From a virus: a stretch of DNA of 64,000 nt. The notes beneath the pieces are model-generated. The model was not told the DNA's origin and ran no database searches. It saw only the letters and a program-made list of their open reading frames with translations. Positions 35,645 through 42,018 of this stretch are shown here, piece by piece (position 1 is the first letter of the stretch; every line of letters starts with the position of its first letter). The stretch lies in IMG/VR virus record IMGVR_UViG_3300035199_000659, positions 32,006-96,005 of that record. The stretch is one strand, 5' to 3'. The translations under genes and the position numbers were made by a program.

Positions 35645-35834
35645 CGACGCGGTTAGTAAGATATTCTACATCTTTAGCCACATCAGATTTGAATCTATTG
35701 ACTTCGGCGCGTAGGACGGCGATCTCATCAGTCAGATTGCTAATGCGAGATAGTGCCTTAGATAGTGTCTCTTTCTGTGCTGCAACCGTCTTTTTAAGTT
35801 GAGCGGTTACCTTTGTATCGGTTGTTGTTGCCAT
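35637..35834 (-). CDS. Small coiled-coil protein
   Basis: 65 residues; the ATG at 35834 (MATTTDTKVTAQLKK) has GGAG seven bases upstream and is preferred to a frame opening 48 bases earlier. Heptads (KKTVAAQKETLSKALSRI, LTDEIAVLRAEVNRF) indicate one long coiled coil ending VEYLTNRVDG. Function unknown. Confidence 0.5.
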   Translation of the reverse strand: MATTTDTKVTAQLKKTVAAQKETLSKALSRISNLTDEIAVLRAEVNRFKSDVAKDVEYLTNRVDG

Positions 35835-35884
35835 GTTTTTCTCCTTTTTTTTAAAAAATAGCTTCCACATATGGGCTCTCATGG

Positions 35885-35961
35885 TGGCTCCCGCTCGCAG
35901 ACTCGAACTGCGGGCCCTCTGATTAACAGTCAGATGCTCTAACCAGCTGAGCTAAGCGGGA
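35885..35961 (-). tRNA. tRNA-Asn (GTT), second copy
   Basis: 77 bases with encoded CCA (35887-35885): acceptor TCCCGCT/AGCGGGA, D-arm TAGCTCAGCTGG, anticodon stem TCTGA/TCAGA with loop CTGTTAA (anticodon GTT), T-arm CAGTTCGAGTCTG. It resembles normal bacterial tRNA-Asn more than the copy at 35257. A consensus promoter lies 13-41 bases upstream. Confidence 0.92.
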
Positions 35962-35973
35962 ATACACATAGGT

Positions 35974-36002
35974 AGTATAACTTAATGTTCTCATAATGTC
36001 AA
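35974..36002 (-). promoter_or_regulatory. Sigma70-type promoter for the tRNA cluster
   Basis: Minus strand: TTGACA (36002-35997), 17-base spacer, TATACT (35979-35974). Predicted start about six bases before the 5' end of tRNA-Asn (35961). Five of six -10 bases and all -35 bases match consensus, so it probably drives the tRNA-Asn and, by read-through, the downstream small genes, structured element and tRNAs. Confidence 0.8.
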
Positions 36003-36008
36003 ATTAAA

Positions 36009-36590
36009 TTATATCTTTTCTTCAATTTTTTGTCGGATTGCAGACTCACTAAAGCCGGATATGTCACCATAAATCTTTAAATTTCTATCCACAAATAAAA
36101 ATGTTGGCCATGACATAATTGCGTAACCACTATCATATGAATAATCTATCAAACCGCGGAAGCCTTGCAATACCGGAGCATCTGTAATTCCAAACGATGA
36201 TGACCAGCTTGTGGCATCTTCTACATCCACGGTCTCACCTGCCGAGTCATCAATCAGTACAGTGACATACTGAAACCCCTGTGGGGTAAATTCATCTACT
36301 GTATTTTGGACGGTTGAAGCAGCCATCTGACATGGGCCGCACCACATAGCGGAAAAATCTAACACTATCACATCTCCTTCGTAGTCATGAAGTTGCCAAA
36401 TCTGATCATTTTGATCTCGAAGCACCAAATTACAAATAAAATCGCCGGGTTTCTGACTGCAGTAATCGTTTGCATGCACGCCCAAGGCTGGTGGTGTGGT
36501 GTCAATGCTTGGCTGGCCCGTCTCTAAGATTACTTTCGTAGGCGAACACCCAATCAAGCCCAATAACAATAGTGCATATTTTCTAATCAT
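36009..36590 (-). CDS. TlpA/thioredoxin-like lipoprotein
   Basis: 193 residues. A signal peptide ends in lipobox LIGC with C15 (LLLLGLIGC), so it is anchored in the host envelope. A thioredoxin-like domain carries WCGPC (C84-C87) in LDFSAMWCGPCQMAAS, plus ATSWSSSFGITDAPVLQGF and SWPTFLFVDRNLKIYG. A disulfide reductase outside the cytoplasm is a strange product for a phage. It could help fold exported phage or host proteins. It stands alone after a gap of 106 bases. Confidence 0.75.
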   Translation of the reverse strand: MIRKYALLLLGLIGCSPTKVILETGQPSIDTTPPALGVHANDYCSQKPGDFICNLVLRDQNDQIWQLHDYEGDVIVLDFSAMWCGPCQMAASTVQNTVDEFTPQGFQYVTVLIDDSAGETVDVEDATSWSSSFGITDAPVLQGFRGLIDYSYDSGYAIMSWPTFLFVDRNLKIYGDISGFSESAIRQKIEEKI

Positions 36591-36696
36591 CTAGAGATAT
36601 ATATGAACTTATTTGAATTCCCATAGATAATCTTTCCATATTTCATTGATTTGTTCTTTTTGGCAGTTAAAACTATTAATCGAGAAACGATGTGCT

Positions 36697-37191
36697 CTAT
36701 TTATCCGAAATTTTTGGTGTTGATCTGACAGGGGGGACCTCAAAATCTCGTTGAGGCTTTACTAGATCGGAAGAACTCTGCAGTTTTTCCTCTCCTCCAA
36801 TTCCCCACAACAATTCAACACCTAATTCATCACATACGTCTTGTTCTGGTGTATTTGACTTCCCCCGATCGCCACCATTCGCAAAGTAGGTAGGTTTCAG
36901 GCGGCGGATTGCCTTGCAGACAGTCCCATCGGAGTCGTCTACAGAATCAACTAACACAACGCCCTTAATGGCGTTTAGTATTTCCACTCGGCGCTCGTAC
37001 TCCATAAACACAAAGCCTTTTTTGCGCCATAGCCAAGCATCAGAGTTCGCTATTACAATAACATCGCCAAATTTGGCGGCGGATCGGATCATACGAATGT
37101 GGCCGGCATGTACGGGATCAAAGCCTCCTGACACCATTACTGTTGGTTTTTGCGGTTCCCCATTATCAAACATTTTTTTATGAACAGTCAT
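36697..37191 (-). CDS. Cytidylyltransferase-like nucleotidyltransferase (RfaE/TagD type)
   Basis: 164 residues: VMVSGGFDPVHAGHIRMI with HxGH (H28-H31), then VIVIANSDAWLWRKKGF and RPTYFANGGDRGKSN-like RLKPTYFANGGDRG, the adenylyl/cytidylyltransferase fold of the HldE C-terminal domain and TagD. It may activate a sugar or polyol phosphate for the glycan. It abuts the phosphomannomutase gene (one-base gap), indicating one functional pair. The C-terminal ~30 residues are a disordered tail. Confidence 0.7.
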   Translation of the reverse strand: MTVHKKMFDNGEPQKPTVMVSGGFDPVHAGHIRMIRSAAKFGDVIVIANSDAWLWRKKGFVFMEYERRVEILNAIKGVVLVDSVDDSDGTVCKAIRRLKPTYFANGGDRGKSNTPEQDVCDELGVELLWGIGGEEKLQSSSDLVKPQRDFEVPPVRSTPKISDK

Positions 37192-37192
37192 A

Positions 37193-38008
37193 TTATCTCC
37201 TGTATTGTAGTTCTTCTAATATATAGTTTTCAATTATTTCTATGGTCTCTTCGGGGCTACTAGTTTCAAAACTGTGGCCTGAATTTTTAAGAAGCTCGAA
37301 GATCTCATAGTCGTTTCCCTCAACCCCACATCGATCGCCCACAAACCAAAATTCCCACTTAGATTTGTCAAAGTGATTTAAGGCGTAAGTTTTGTCCCAA
37401 TCAATTGGATAAATATCGAAGGAGGTGTTTCCTCCCAACTTGACAGTCACTCCTATGTTCTGTTCCATCAGCTGTTTTTTCAGAGCTTGTATATACTTTG
37501 TTCGGATTCCGTACAGCTTGTCCAAGGCCTTAAACTGATTTCGATCACAAGGGAGTGCATTTCTTCCTATGGGACACCAGTTTAGCATCGAATTTCTATT
37601 TTGAATAAAGTTGCCAGTGAGGGGCATATCACTTATTTCATGAACCAAGTCAGATTGAAAGGAGCATAGCATTTTGAGTAATTCTCTAAATTGATTTTCA
37701 CCAATTTCATCTTTCATCGAGCCTTTATATATTGTTTGCACATTGAAGTCTGGTGGCCCAGTCGGAATTGCATATTCTGTACCATTACATGGTAGAAGGT
37801 GGCAATTATCTCGAATTATGGAGTCGTTGAGGGCTGGCCATAATTGTTCTTTGATATATTCCATGCCGCTGCCAGTAAGAAAGCCTATTTCAGCATGCCG
37901 GCACAATTCCCGCAAAAGAATGATCATCGGCATAGTAATAGGCAGTCTGGCCTCTGTCAGAGTGCCGTCTACATCAAAAAGAATTAGAGGGTTAGGAGTA
38001 TTTGTCAT
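37193..38008 (-). CDS. Eukaryotic-type phosphomannomutase (HAD, PMM family)
   Basis: 271 residues. Motifs in order match the eukaryotic PMM family: LILFDVDGTLTEAR (D12, D14), the FIQNRNSMLNWCPIGR region (family FI-x-RN-x-MLN-x-PIGR), GGNTSFDIYPIDWDKTYAL and FWFVGDRCGVEGNDYEIF. The reaction is mannose-6-phosphate to mannose-1-phosphate, feeding GDP-mannose for Gmd. This type is typical of eukaryotes and rare in bacteria. No Shine-Dalgarno is visible, and the promoter lies close by (38023-38050). Confidence 0.8.
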   Translation of the reverse strand: MTNTPNPLILFDVDGTLTEARLPITMPMIILLRELCRHAEIGFLTGSGMEYIKEQLWPALNDSIIRDNCHLLPCNGTEYAIPTGPPDFNVQTIYKGSMKDEIGENQFRELLKMLCSFQSDLVHEISDMPLTGNFIQNRNSMLNWCPIGRNALPCDRNQFKALDKLYGIRTKYIQALKKQLMEQNIGVTVKLGGNTSFDIYPIDWDKTYALNHFDKSKWEFWFVGDRCGVEGNDYEIFELLKNSGHSFETSSPEETIEIIENYILEELQYRR

Positions 38009-38022
38009 TAATCACACATATT

Positions 38023-38050
38023 ATTATAATCACTTTTAGTGTCTTGTAAA
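38023..38050 (-). promoter_or_regulatory. Sigma70-type promoter for phosphomannomutase
   Basis: Minus strand TTTACA (38050-38045), 16-base spacer, TATAAT (38028-38023). The predicted start lies around 38016, only about eight bases before the ATG at 38008, so the leader would be nearly absent. Placed after the stop of the small membrane gene at 38055. Confidence 0.7.
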
Positions 38051-38054
38051 GGAA

Positions 38055-38372
38055 TTATTTTTTTATCCATGTTTTTAAATGTGGAGAGTAAGCTAATCGA
38101 TATGAGCACATTTCTTCTAATAGAACATCGCGATCTACAAATATGTTTTCTTCATATTCCATATAATCAAGGATATCTATGACCTGACCCTCTTTTTCAT
38201 TATTTTCATATTTGTATGAAAGGAGTGCTTCGACTCTCTGGTTAATGTCGGTAATTGCTCTTTTGTGTTCTTGCTCATTATTAAATTTAAGAAAATCAAT
38301 TGTAAATTTTGCGAGAATTGTTAAAGATAGTGCCGATATAAAACACGCGATGTAAACAGAAACTGGTAGCAT
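38055..38372 (-). CDS. Small membrane-anchored protein
   Basis: 105 residues: one N-terminal transmembrane helix (residues 5-27, SVYIACFISALSLTILAKFT), then a helical segment with FNNEQEHKRAITDINQRVEA and an acidic C-terminal half. No family recognised. Some likeness to small host-membrane proteins found near gp55 and PhoH in T4-like phages. Confidence 0.45.
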   Translation of the reverse strand: MLPVSVYIACFISALSLTILAKFTIDFLKFNNEQEHKRAITDINQRVEALLSYKYENNEKEGQVIDILDYMEYEENIFVDRDVLLEEMCSYRLAYSPHLKTWIKK

Positions 38373-38440
38373 TCATAAGCACCTCTATGGTAGATTAAGT
38401 TGCGGCTTGATGGTTCTGGGCCACTGTAATTAGTCACAAT

Positions 38441-38923
38441 CTAATCTTTTGTTGTCTCATCACAATTGTCATAGAGCATATTGTATAGAAACCCCGGTGA
38501 TAAATCGGTACAGTCAAAAATTGCCTTTTTTTGCCAACTCACAACATCAGACAACATTAAGGCATATGCTATCCACTCACTGCAATACCATCGATTTCGC
38601 TGTTTAATATGAAAAGGTACAAACTGAGATAAGAACATACCGATCCAATCATATCTACAACCTGCCGTCTGTTCATAAAATTTTAATATTGTGTGATATT
38701 GTTTTTGTGTAACTTCAAAGGTTAAGAAATCCCATTCATTTTTGTTGTAAGTCAGCTTTGGGCGTGCGGTTACCTTGCAATTAACGAATGGGCTAATCGA
38801 TATCCACGTGATGTTATCCGGAAGCACTAATTCTGCATGACTATATGGGCTTGCTGTCCACCAGCTAATTAACCGGTTGTGCCAGCAGTCGACTCCTTTA
38901 TAGAAAGCAATTCTAATGTTCAT
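38441..38923 (-). CDS. Permuted NlpC/P60 (YiiX/YebB-like) cysteine peptidase
   Basis: 160 residues. TASPYSHAELVL (H29) and RWYCSEWIAYAL (C114), with YDWIGMFLS between, give the permuted papain-like His-before-Cys order of the YiiX/YebB family. Such enzymes cut amide bonds in lipids or peptides, and in phages often act on the cell wall. No signal peptide is visible. Activity is inferred from the two catalytic residues only. Confidence 0.65.
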   Translation of the reverse strand: MNIRIAFYKGVDCWHNRLISWWTASPYSHAELVLPDNITWISISPFVNCKVTARPKLTYNKNEWDFLTFEVTQKQYHTILKFYEQTAGCRYDWIGMFLSQFVPFHIKQRNRWYCSEWIAYALMLSDVVSWQKKAIFDCTDLSPGFLYNMLYDNCDETTKD

Positions 38924-38929
38924 ATATGA

Positions 38930-39130
38930 TTATTTTTCCATTGGATAAAGATCTGATTCGCGGGCTTTCTGATAGCGATCATCGCCCTCATTAATATATA
39001 TTTCATAATCGTATAAAGATCTATCACTTTTTGGAAGAACATATAAAATAACAGCTTTTTTTGGACTGCTTAAGACCGGATTATCGGCAAATTGATCGTA
39101 CATCACCCATTCGTCTACCCGATATTTCAT
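38930..39130 (-). CDS. Small barrel-like protein
   Basis: 66 residues from the ATG at 39130 (MKYRVDEWVMYDQFADNP), preferred to a frame opening 51 bases earlier because AGAGG precedes it. Opening YRVDEWVMYD resembles the GD-type barrels with the GD replaced by DE, and SPKKAVILYVLPKSDRSLYDYEIY gives alternating beta strands. Overlaps the preceding zinc-ribbon gene by 50 bases. Function unknown. Confidence 0.45.
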   Translation of the reverse strand: MKYRVDEWVMYDQFADNPVLSSPKKAVILYVLPKSDRSLYDYEIYINEGDDRYQKARESDLYPMEK

Positions 39131-39248
39131 CTTCAGCCTCTTCTTCTTCAATGCACATGACACATATAACTTCGTCTTCAATTATCTGGTATTCACCGGG
39201 ATAGACACACGTGTCACATAAATCACATATTTTTATACTAAGGTTCAT
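39081..39248 (-). CDS. Tiny zinc-ribbon protein
   Basis: 55 residues from ATG 39248 to TAA 39081. MNLSIKICDLCDTCVYPGEY and VICVMCIEEEE give C8, C11, C14 with C29, C32, a compact zinc site, followed by an acidic tail. The start lies inside the last codons of the gene at 39238. It may be a small zinc protein; its overlap of 50 bases with the following gene keeps confidence moderate. Confidence 0.45.
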   Translation of the reverse strand: MNLSIKICDLCDTCVYPGEYQIIEDEVICVMCIEEEEAEDEISGRRMGDVRSICR

Positions 39249-39417
39249 TCTTTTTGTCAGATTCTTCTTCGGCCGGGGCCTTAATCATCAATTCTTTTCT
39301 TCCAAGCCTCTTGCGCTTCTCAATCAAATGCCATGCATCTTCTAATTGCGCTGCAAAGTCCTCGTCGGCCTTTGTTTTTCTATGTTTTACTCTGTTAAGT
39401 GTCTTTTTCTTCTTCAC
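39238..39417 (-). CDS. Small basic-acidic protein next to tmRNA
   Basis: 59 residues from a GTG at 39417 with AAGAGG eight bases upstream; the longer open frame extends into the tmRNA 3' end and is not used. MKKKKTLNRVKHRKTKADEDF then an amphipathic helix FAAQLEDAWHLIEKRKRLGR. Function unknown. Confidence 0.45.
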   Translation of the reverse strand: MKKKKTLNRVKHRKTKADEDFAAQLEDAWHLIEKRKRLGRKELMIKAPAEEESDKKNEP

Positions 39418-39435
39418 AATCAACCTCTTGTATAA

Positions 39436-39771
39436 TGGTGGAGACGGCGGGAGTCGAACCCGCGTCCAGAATAAGTCCAATTGTAGTCATTCACAAGCTT
39501 ATCAGTTTTTATATCCCCCAACTGAGCGGGTAGACGGCTATAATCTAAAGCTTACCGTCCTGTTGCCTTAAATGGTTTGATTTTTACAACTTGTCTGTTG
39601 TTTTGCTTAGATTGGAAAGAAGGCTCTAAGCGACCTCCCGATTAAGCCGCTAAGCGGACAGATTCGAAGTGTGTGTTGTTATTTGCAACTATTGTTTTTG
39701 AACGATTAAGGTTGTATCATACCTGCTTGCACTATTCCTTTTTGTTACTCTGTCGAAACCATTTCATCCCC
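39436..39771 (-). ncRNA. ssrA: Transfer-messenger RNA (tmRNA)
   Basis: Minus-strand RNA of 336 nt. The 5' end GGGGATG at 39771 pairs with 3' CGTCTCC (39446-39440), followed by A and encoded CCA (39438-39436). The TTCGACTCCCGC T-arm and the conserved 5' GAAATGGTTTCGACAG element are typical of one-piece bacterial tmRNA. The resume codon GCA at 39686 opens the tag reading frame. It rescues stalled ribosomes and tags their products with a degradation peptide. Phage-encoded tmRNA is uncommon. Confidence 0.93.
39642..39686 (-). other. tmRNA proteolysis-tag reading frame
   Basis: From resume codon GCA (39686-39684) to TAA (39644-39642): tag ANNNTHFESVRLAA, 14 residues. The terminal LAA is the signal read by ClpXP-type proteases. 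AGTT lies just before the resume codon. The end of the tag resembles host tmRNA tags (xLAA). Confidence 0.9.
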
Positions 39772-40002
39772 TTTTTTTGTTTTTCTTACCTTTTTGACAA
39801 TCACTCCAAGAGGCTCACCGGCCTTTCCATCCAGCCAAATTACAATCTCTTTGCGCGCTTTAATATCGCGTGATTTGCTTTTTGTAGCCTTAAGGTATGG
39901 AATCGCTTTTTTGGCTGCTTTGAGGGCCGCTGCCTCAGAAGAGTGTGAACTAATTAGCTCTCCCTGAATATAATGGCCATCCCACTTATACACCCTCCAC
40001 AT
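39745..40002 (-). CDS. Small basic-charged protein whose C-terminus overlaps tmRNA
   Basis: 85 residues. Opening MWRVYKWDGHYIQGELISSH, then AAALKAAKKAIPYLKATKSKSRD. The last ~9 codons are inside the first 27 bases of the tmRNA, so residues GDEMVSTE and the stop are dictated by conserved tmRNA sequence. Family not recognised. Co-transcription with tmRNA is likely. Confidence 0.5.
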   Translation of the reverse strand: MWRVYKWDGHYIQGELISSHSSEAAALKAAKKAIPYLKATKSKSRDIKARKEIVIWLDGKAGEPLGVIVKKVRKTKKGDEMVSTE

Positions 40003-40003
40003 A

Positions 40004-40246
40004 TTACTTAAGACTCTCTAAGACGTCTATCATCGTGTCAATCTGAAAGAGTGCTACAGTGTCGCAGCGAAAGTATCCGGATTTTGAATCATAATTTGGA
40101 CTCTGACAGATATTTGCCGGGGCCCCATTGATCCAATCAATTTTATACCAAGTCCAGTTATCGCATGTACTTTGTTCGGTAATCTTACCGAACGAAAGCT
40201 TGTGGACGTCGCTAACCTTGTATACTGTTTTGCCTACTGAAGACAT
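40004..40246 (-). CDS. Unknown small protein
   Basis: 80 residues starting MSSVGKTVYKVSDVHKLSFGK, then CDNWTWYKIDWINGAPANIC, apparently all-beta, with an acidic helical end (VALFQIDTMIDVLESL). No family recognised. It is separated by one base from the next gene and reads through into the tmRNA neighbour. Confidence 0.45.
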   Translation of the reverse strand: MSSVGKTVYKVSDVHKLSFGKITEQSTCDNWTWYKIDWINGAPANICQSPNYDSKSGYFRCDTVALFQIDTMIDVLESLK

Positions 40247-40249
40247 TAT

Positions 40250-40600
40250 TTATTCCTCCTGTTCATTAAAGAAACTATCAATATTATATTTGTCATGCTG
40301 TTTTTTGAATTCAAGATATGTCAAGCCAAGAAATCTAGCAGCATCCTTTTTAGAATGTGTTGCTGAAATGGCAAACTTTAGTAATGCTTCTCTTATAATA
40401 TAACATGACCCATGCCATATGTCAAGGCCATAAAGTCTATTTTTCACGTGAGCACAAGAAAGCTCTAACTTCAGAGCTATCAAGTCTTCTAATGTAAGAT
40501 TGTTAATTAATACTAGTAGATCATTGCTGACAACACCTTCATGTGTTAGTTTATCAATTATACTTTTAGTACTAGTAGTTGATCTTTTATCTACTTTCAT
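40250..40600 (-). CDS. HTH DNA-binding protein, Fis/NtrC-C-terminal-like
   Basis: 116 residues. The C-terminal ~40 residues (ALLKFAISATHSKKDAARFLG then LTYLEFKKQHDKY) have the Fis-type helix-turn-helix pattern of the NtrC-family C-terminus (x-AA-x-x-LG). The N-terminal part is helical (SIIDKLTHEGVVSNDLLVLI). A consensus promoter lies just upstream (40627-40655), so it is an independently transcribed candidate regulator. Confidence 0.6.
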   Translation of the reverse strand: MKVDKRSTTSTKSIIDKLTHEGVVSNDLLVLINNLTLEDLIALKLELSCAHVKNRLYGLDIWHGSCYIIREALLKFAISATHSKKDAARFLGLTYLEFKKQHDKYNIDSFFNEQEE

Positions 40601-40626
40601 TGGCTTTCAAAAACCGTCACATACTC

Positions 40627-40655
40627 AGTATAATGCCGGCGGGGGATCTTGTCAA
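40627..40655 (-). promoter_or_regulatory. Sigma70-type promoter for HTH protein
   Basis: Minus strand TTGACA (40655-40650), 17-base spacer, TATACT (40632-40627). Leader is about 20 bases before the ATG at 40600. It is close to consensus, within the gap to the tagged gene at 40670. Confidence 0.8.
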
Positions 40656-40669
40656 GTACTTTTTAAAAA

Positions 40670-41104
40670 TTATTTTGTTATTTTGCCAGTATATGTATGC
40701 GTGGCGCCATCTGGCGTACTTGAGGCGCGTTTCATGGACAAATCACCGGAAAACACAAAGCTATCCGGGCTATCAGATTGCGCAGCCATGTGCTTCATCA
40801 AGGCGCTGTGAGCATTAGATCTGGCAACACTCCATGCCATAGAGCCCCTTAGCCCCTGTGGAGTTTCTACAGTGACTGTAAAACTCCCATCATCATCCAT
40901 ATCCACTTCACCAATTTCAGCCTGTTGTTGCTGTGTGTCTACTTGCTGAGTGGGTTCCGGTTCAGGCATATCAGGTACATCTGGCGTTCCTCCAAGTCCC
41001 AAAGCAAGCCCTAGACCAGCTAATGCGCTCCCAACTGGCCCCTCATCCAGTTCTTCTTGATCTTCATCCAGATACTCTCGCCAGTTTTCCATTAAGAGCT
41101 TCAT
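40670..41104 (-). CDS. Tagged protein (putative capsid-targeted), Ser/Pro-rich unknown
   Basis: 144 residues, opening MKLLMENWREYLDED: the tag form with a YLDE site at residues 11-14. A flexible linker (AGLGLALGLGGTPDVPDMPE, PTQQVDTQQQQ) precedes a ~70-residue beta domain (DDGSFTVTVETPQGLRGSM) with a DFTV-like core. No family is recognised. The tag suggests delivery into the capsid; the C-terminal domain may be the payload. Abuts 41107, so cotranscribed. Confidence 0.5.
   Translation of the reverse strand: MKLLMENWREYLDEDQEELDEGPVGSALAGLGLALGLGGTPDVPDMPEPEPTQQVDTQQQQAEIGEVDMDDDGSFTVTVETPQGLRGSMAWSVARSNAHSALMKHMAAQSDSPDSFVFSGDLSMKRASSTPDGATHTYTGKITK
41075..41104 (-). repeat. Tag module DNA repeat, diverged copy 1
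   Basis: Start of the gene at 40670-41104, encoding MKLLMENWRE. About six changes in 30 bp relative to the other four, so an older or drifted copy. Confidence 0.55.
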
Positions 41105-41106
41105 GA

Positions 41107-42018
41107 TTAAAGTCCCAGTGCAATCTCGTCAGCCGTCGGGCGAGAGAGGTCTTCCATCATTGCCTCTTCTTCGCCACCAGCGTCGTTTTTCGCCATATCG
41201 TATGCTTGATTGGTGGGCTCTTCTACAGAGCCAGTTAGCTCAGTTTCAAACTTATCAAAATAGAGTTTTGTGTTAGCAATCAAGTAATCATAGAATAGCT
41301 CTTGATCTTCAGGGTTCGAGAGCAGTTCATAAGAATCAATAATGTTACTCTCAATCTTTTTAAAGGTAGAGTAAGCAATATTGCGGCCAGTCTCATCGGC
41401 ACCCTCAATTCCGAAATCTTCGCGAGGATCTTCGGGCTCTGTGTCAGCAGAAATTTCTGAATCAGTACGGATATCAATAAACTTATCGTTATCCTCGGGC
41501 CCAGTTGCATCATCGGTAATCTCGATATCAATTTCTTCTTCCATGGGAGTTTGACCAACCTTACGCCCCATATCAGTGGGAGAAGCCGGATAACATTTGC
41601 CATTTATCTCTTTTTCGCCTTCACCACATTGAACGTTCTCTTCGGTCAGGCCGTCCGCCTCTCCGTCACCAGCCTCATTGTTAGCTTCAATGGGGGTGAG
41701 AGTATCAATGATGGCTTGCACGATGTGCGCACGGAAGGACTTGCGTTGTTCTGGATCGGTTGTCATAGACTTAAAATCATCTTCCAAAACTGGCACAATC
41801 TTCTTAAGAAGCTCCTCAAGCACGTTAATGCCCGTAGACTTGTTGGGTGTAGGATCCACATCTGCAGTCTGGCGCTCATCGAGCGTCTTCATTTCTTCAT
41901 CCATAAATGCACGAATAATTCCACGTAACTCCTGCTCTTCATTCAATTTTTTTGTCTTGACATAGCGGATCAAAGATCGTATACTAGATCTAAGGTTCTG
42001 TTCTTCTTTATGATTCAT
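41107..42018 (-). CDS. Acidic protein, possibly prohead core/scaffold-like
   Basis: 303 residues, highly acidic. Opening with RSSIRSLIRYVKTKKLNEEQE then LRGIIRAFMDEEMKTLDE; long disordered Asp/Glu-rich middle (EEEIDIEITDDATGPEDNDK) and helical C-terminus (IIDSYELLSNPEDQELFYDY). Its two helical segments resemble tag-like helices ending in x-E, and it sits between tagged genes. A scaffold or internal core role is inferred from composition only. Confidence 0.4.
   Translation of the reverse strand: MNHKEEQNLRSSIRSLIRYVKTKKLNEEQELRGIIRAFMDEEMKTLDERQTADVDPTPNKSTGINVLEELLKKIVPVLEDDFKSMTTDPEQRKSFRAHIVQAIIDTLTPIEANNEAGDGEADGLTEENVQCGEGEKEINGKCYPASPTDMGRKVGQTPMEEEIDIEITDDATGPEDNDKFIDIRTDSEISADTEPEDPREDFGIEGADETGRNIAYSTFKKIESNIIDSYELLSNPEDQELFYDYLIANTKLYFDKFETELTGSVEEPTNQAYDMAKNDAGGEEEAMMEDLSRPTADEIALGL

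Noticed and set aside
36591-36696. A short gene in the gap between the TlpA-like and nucleotidyltransferase genes
   Set aside because: A frame ending in a WKDYLWEFK-like sequence exists but has no start codon in frame; not supported.
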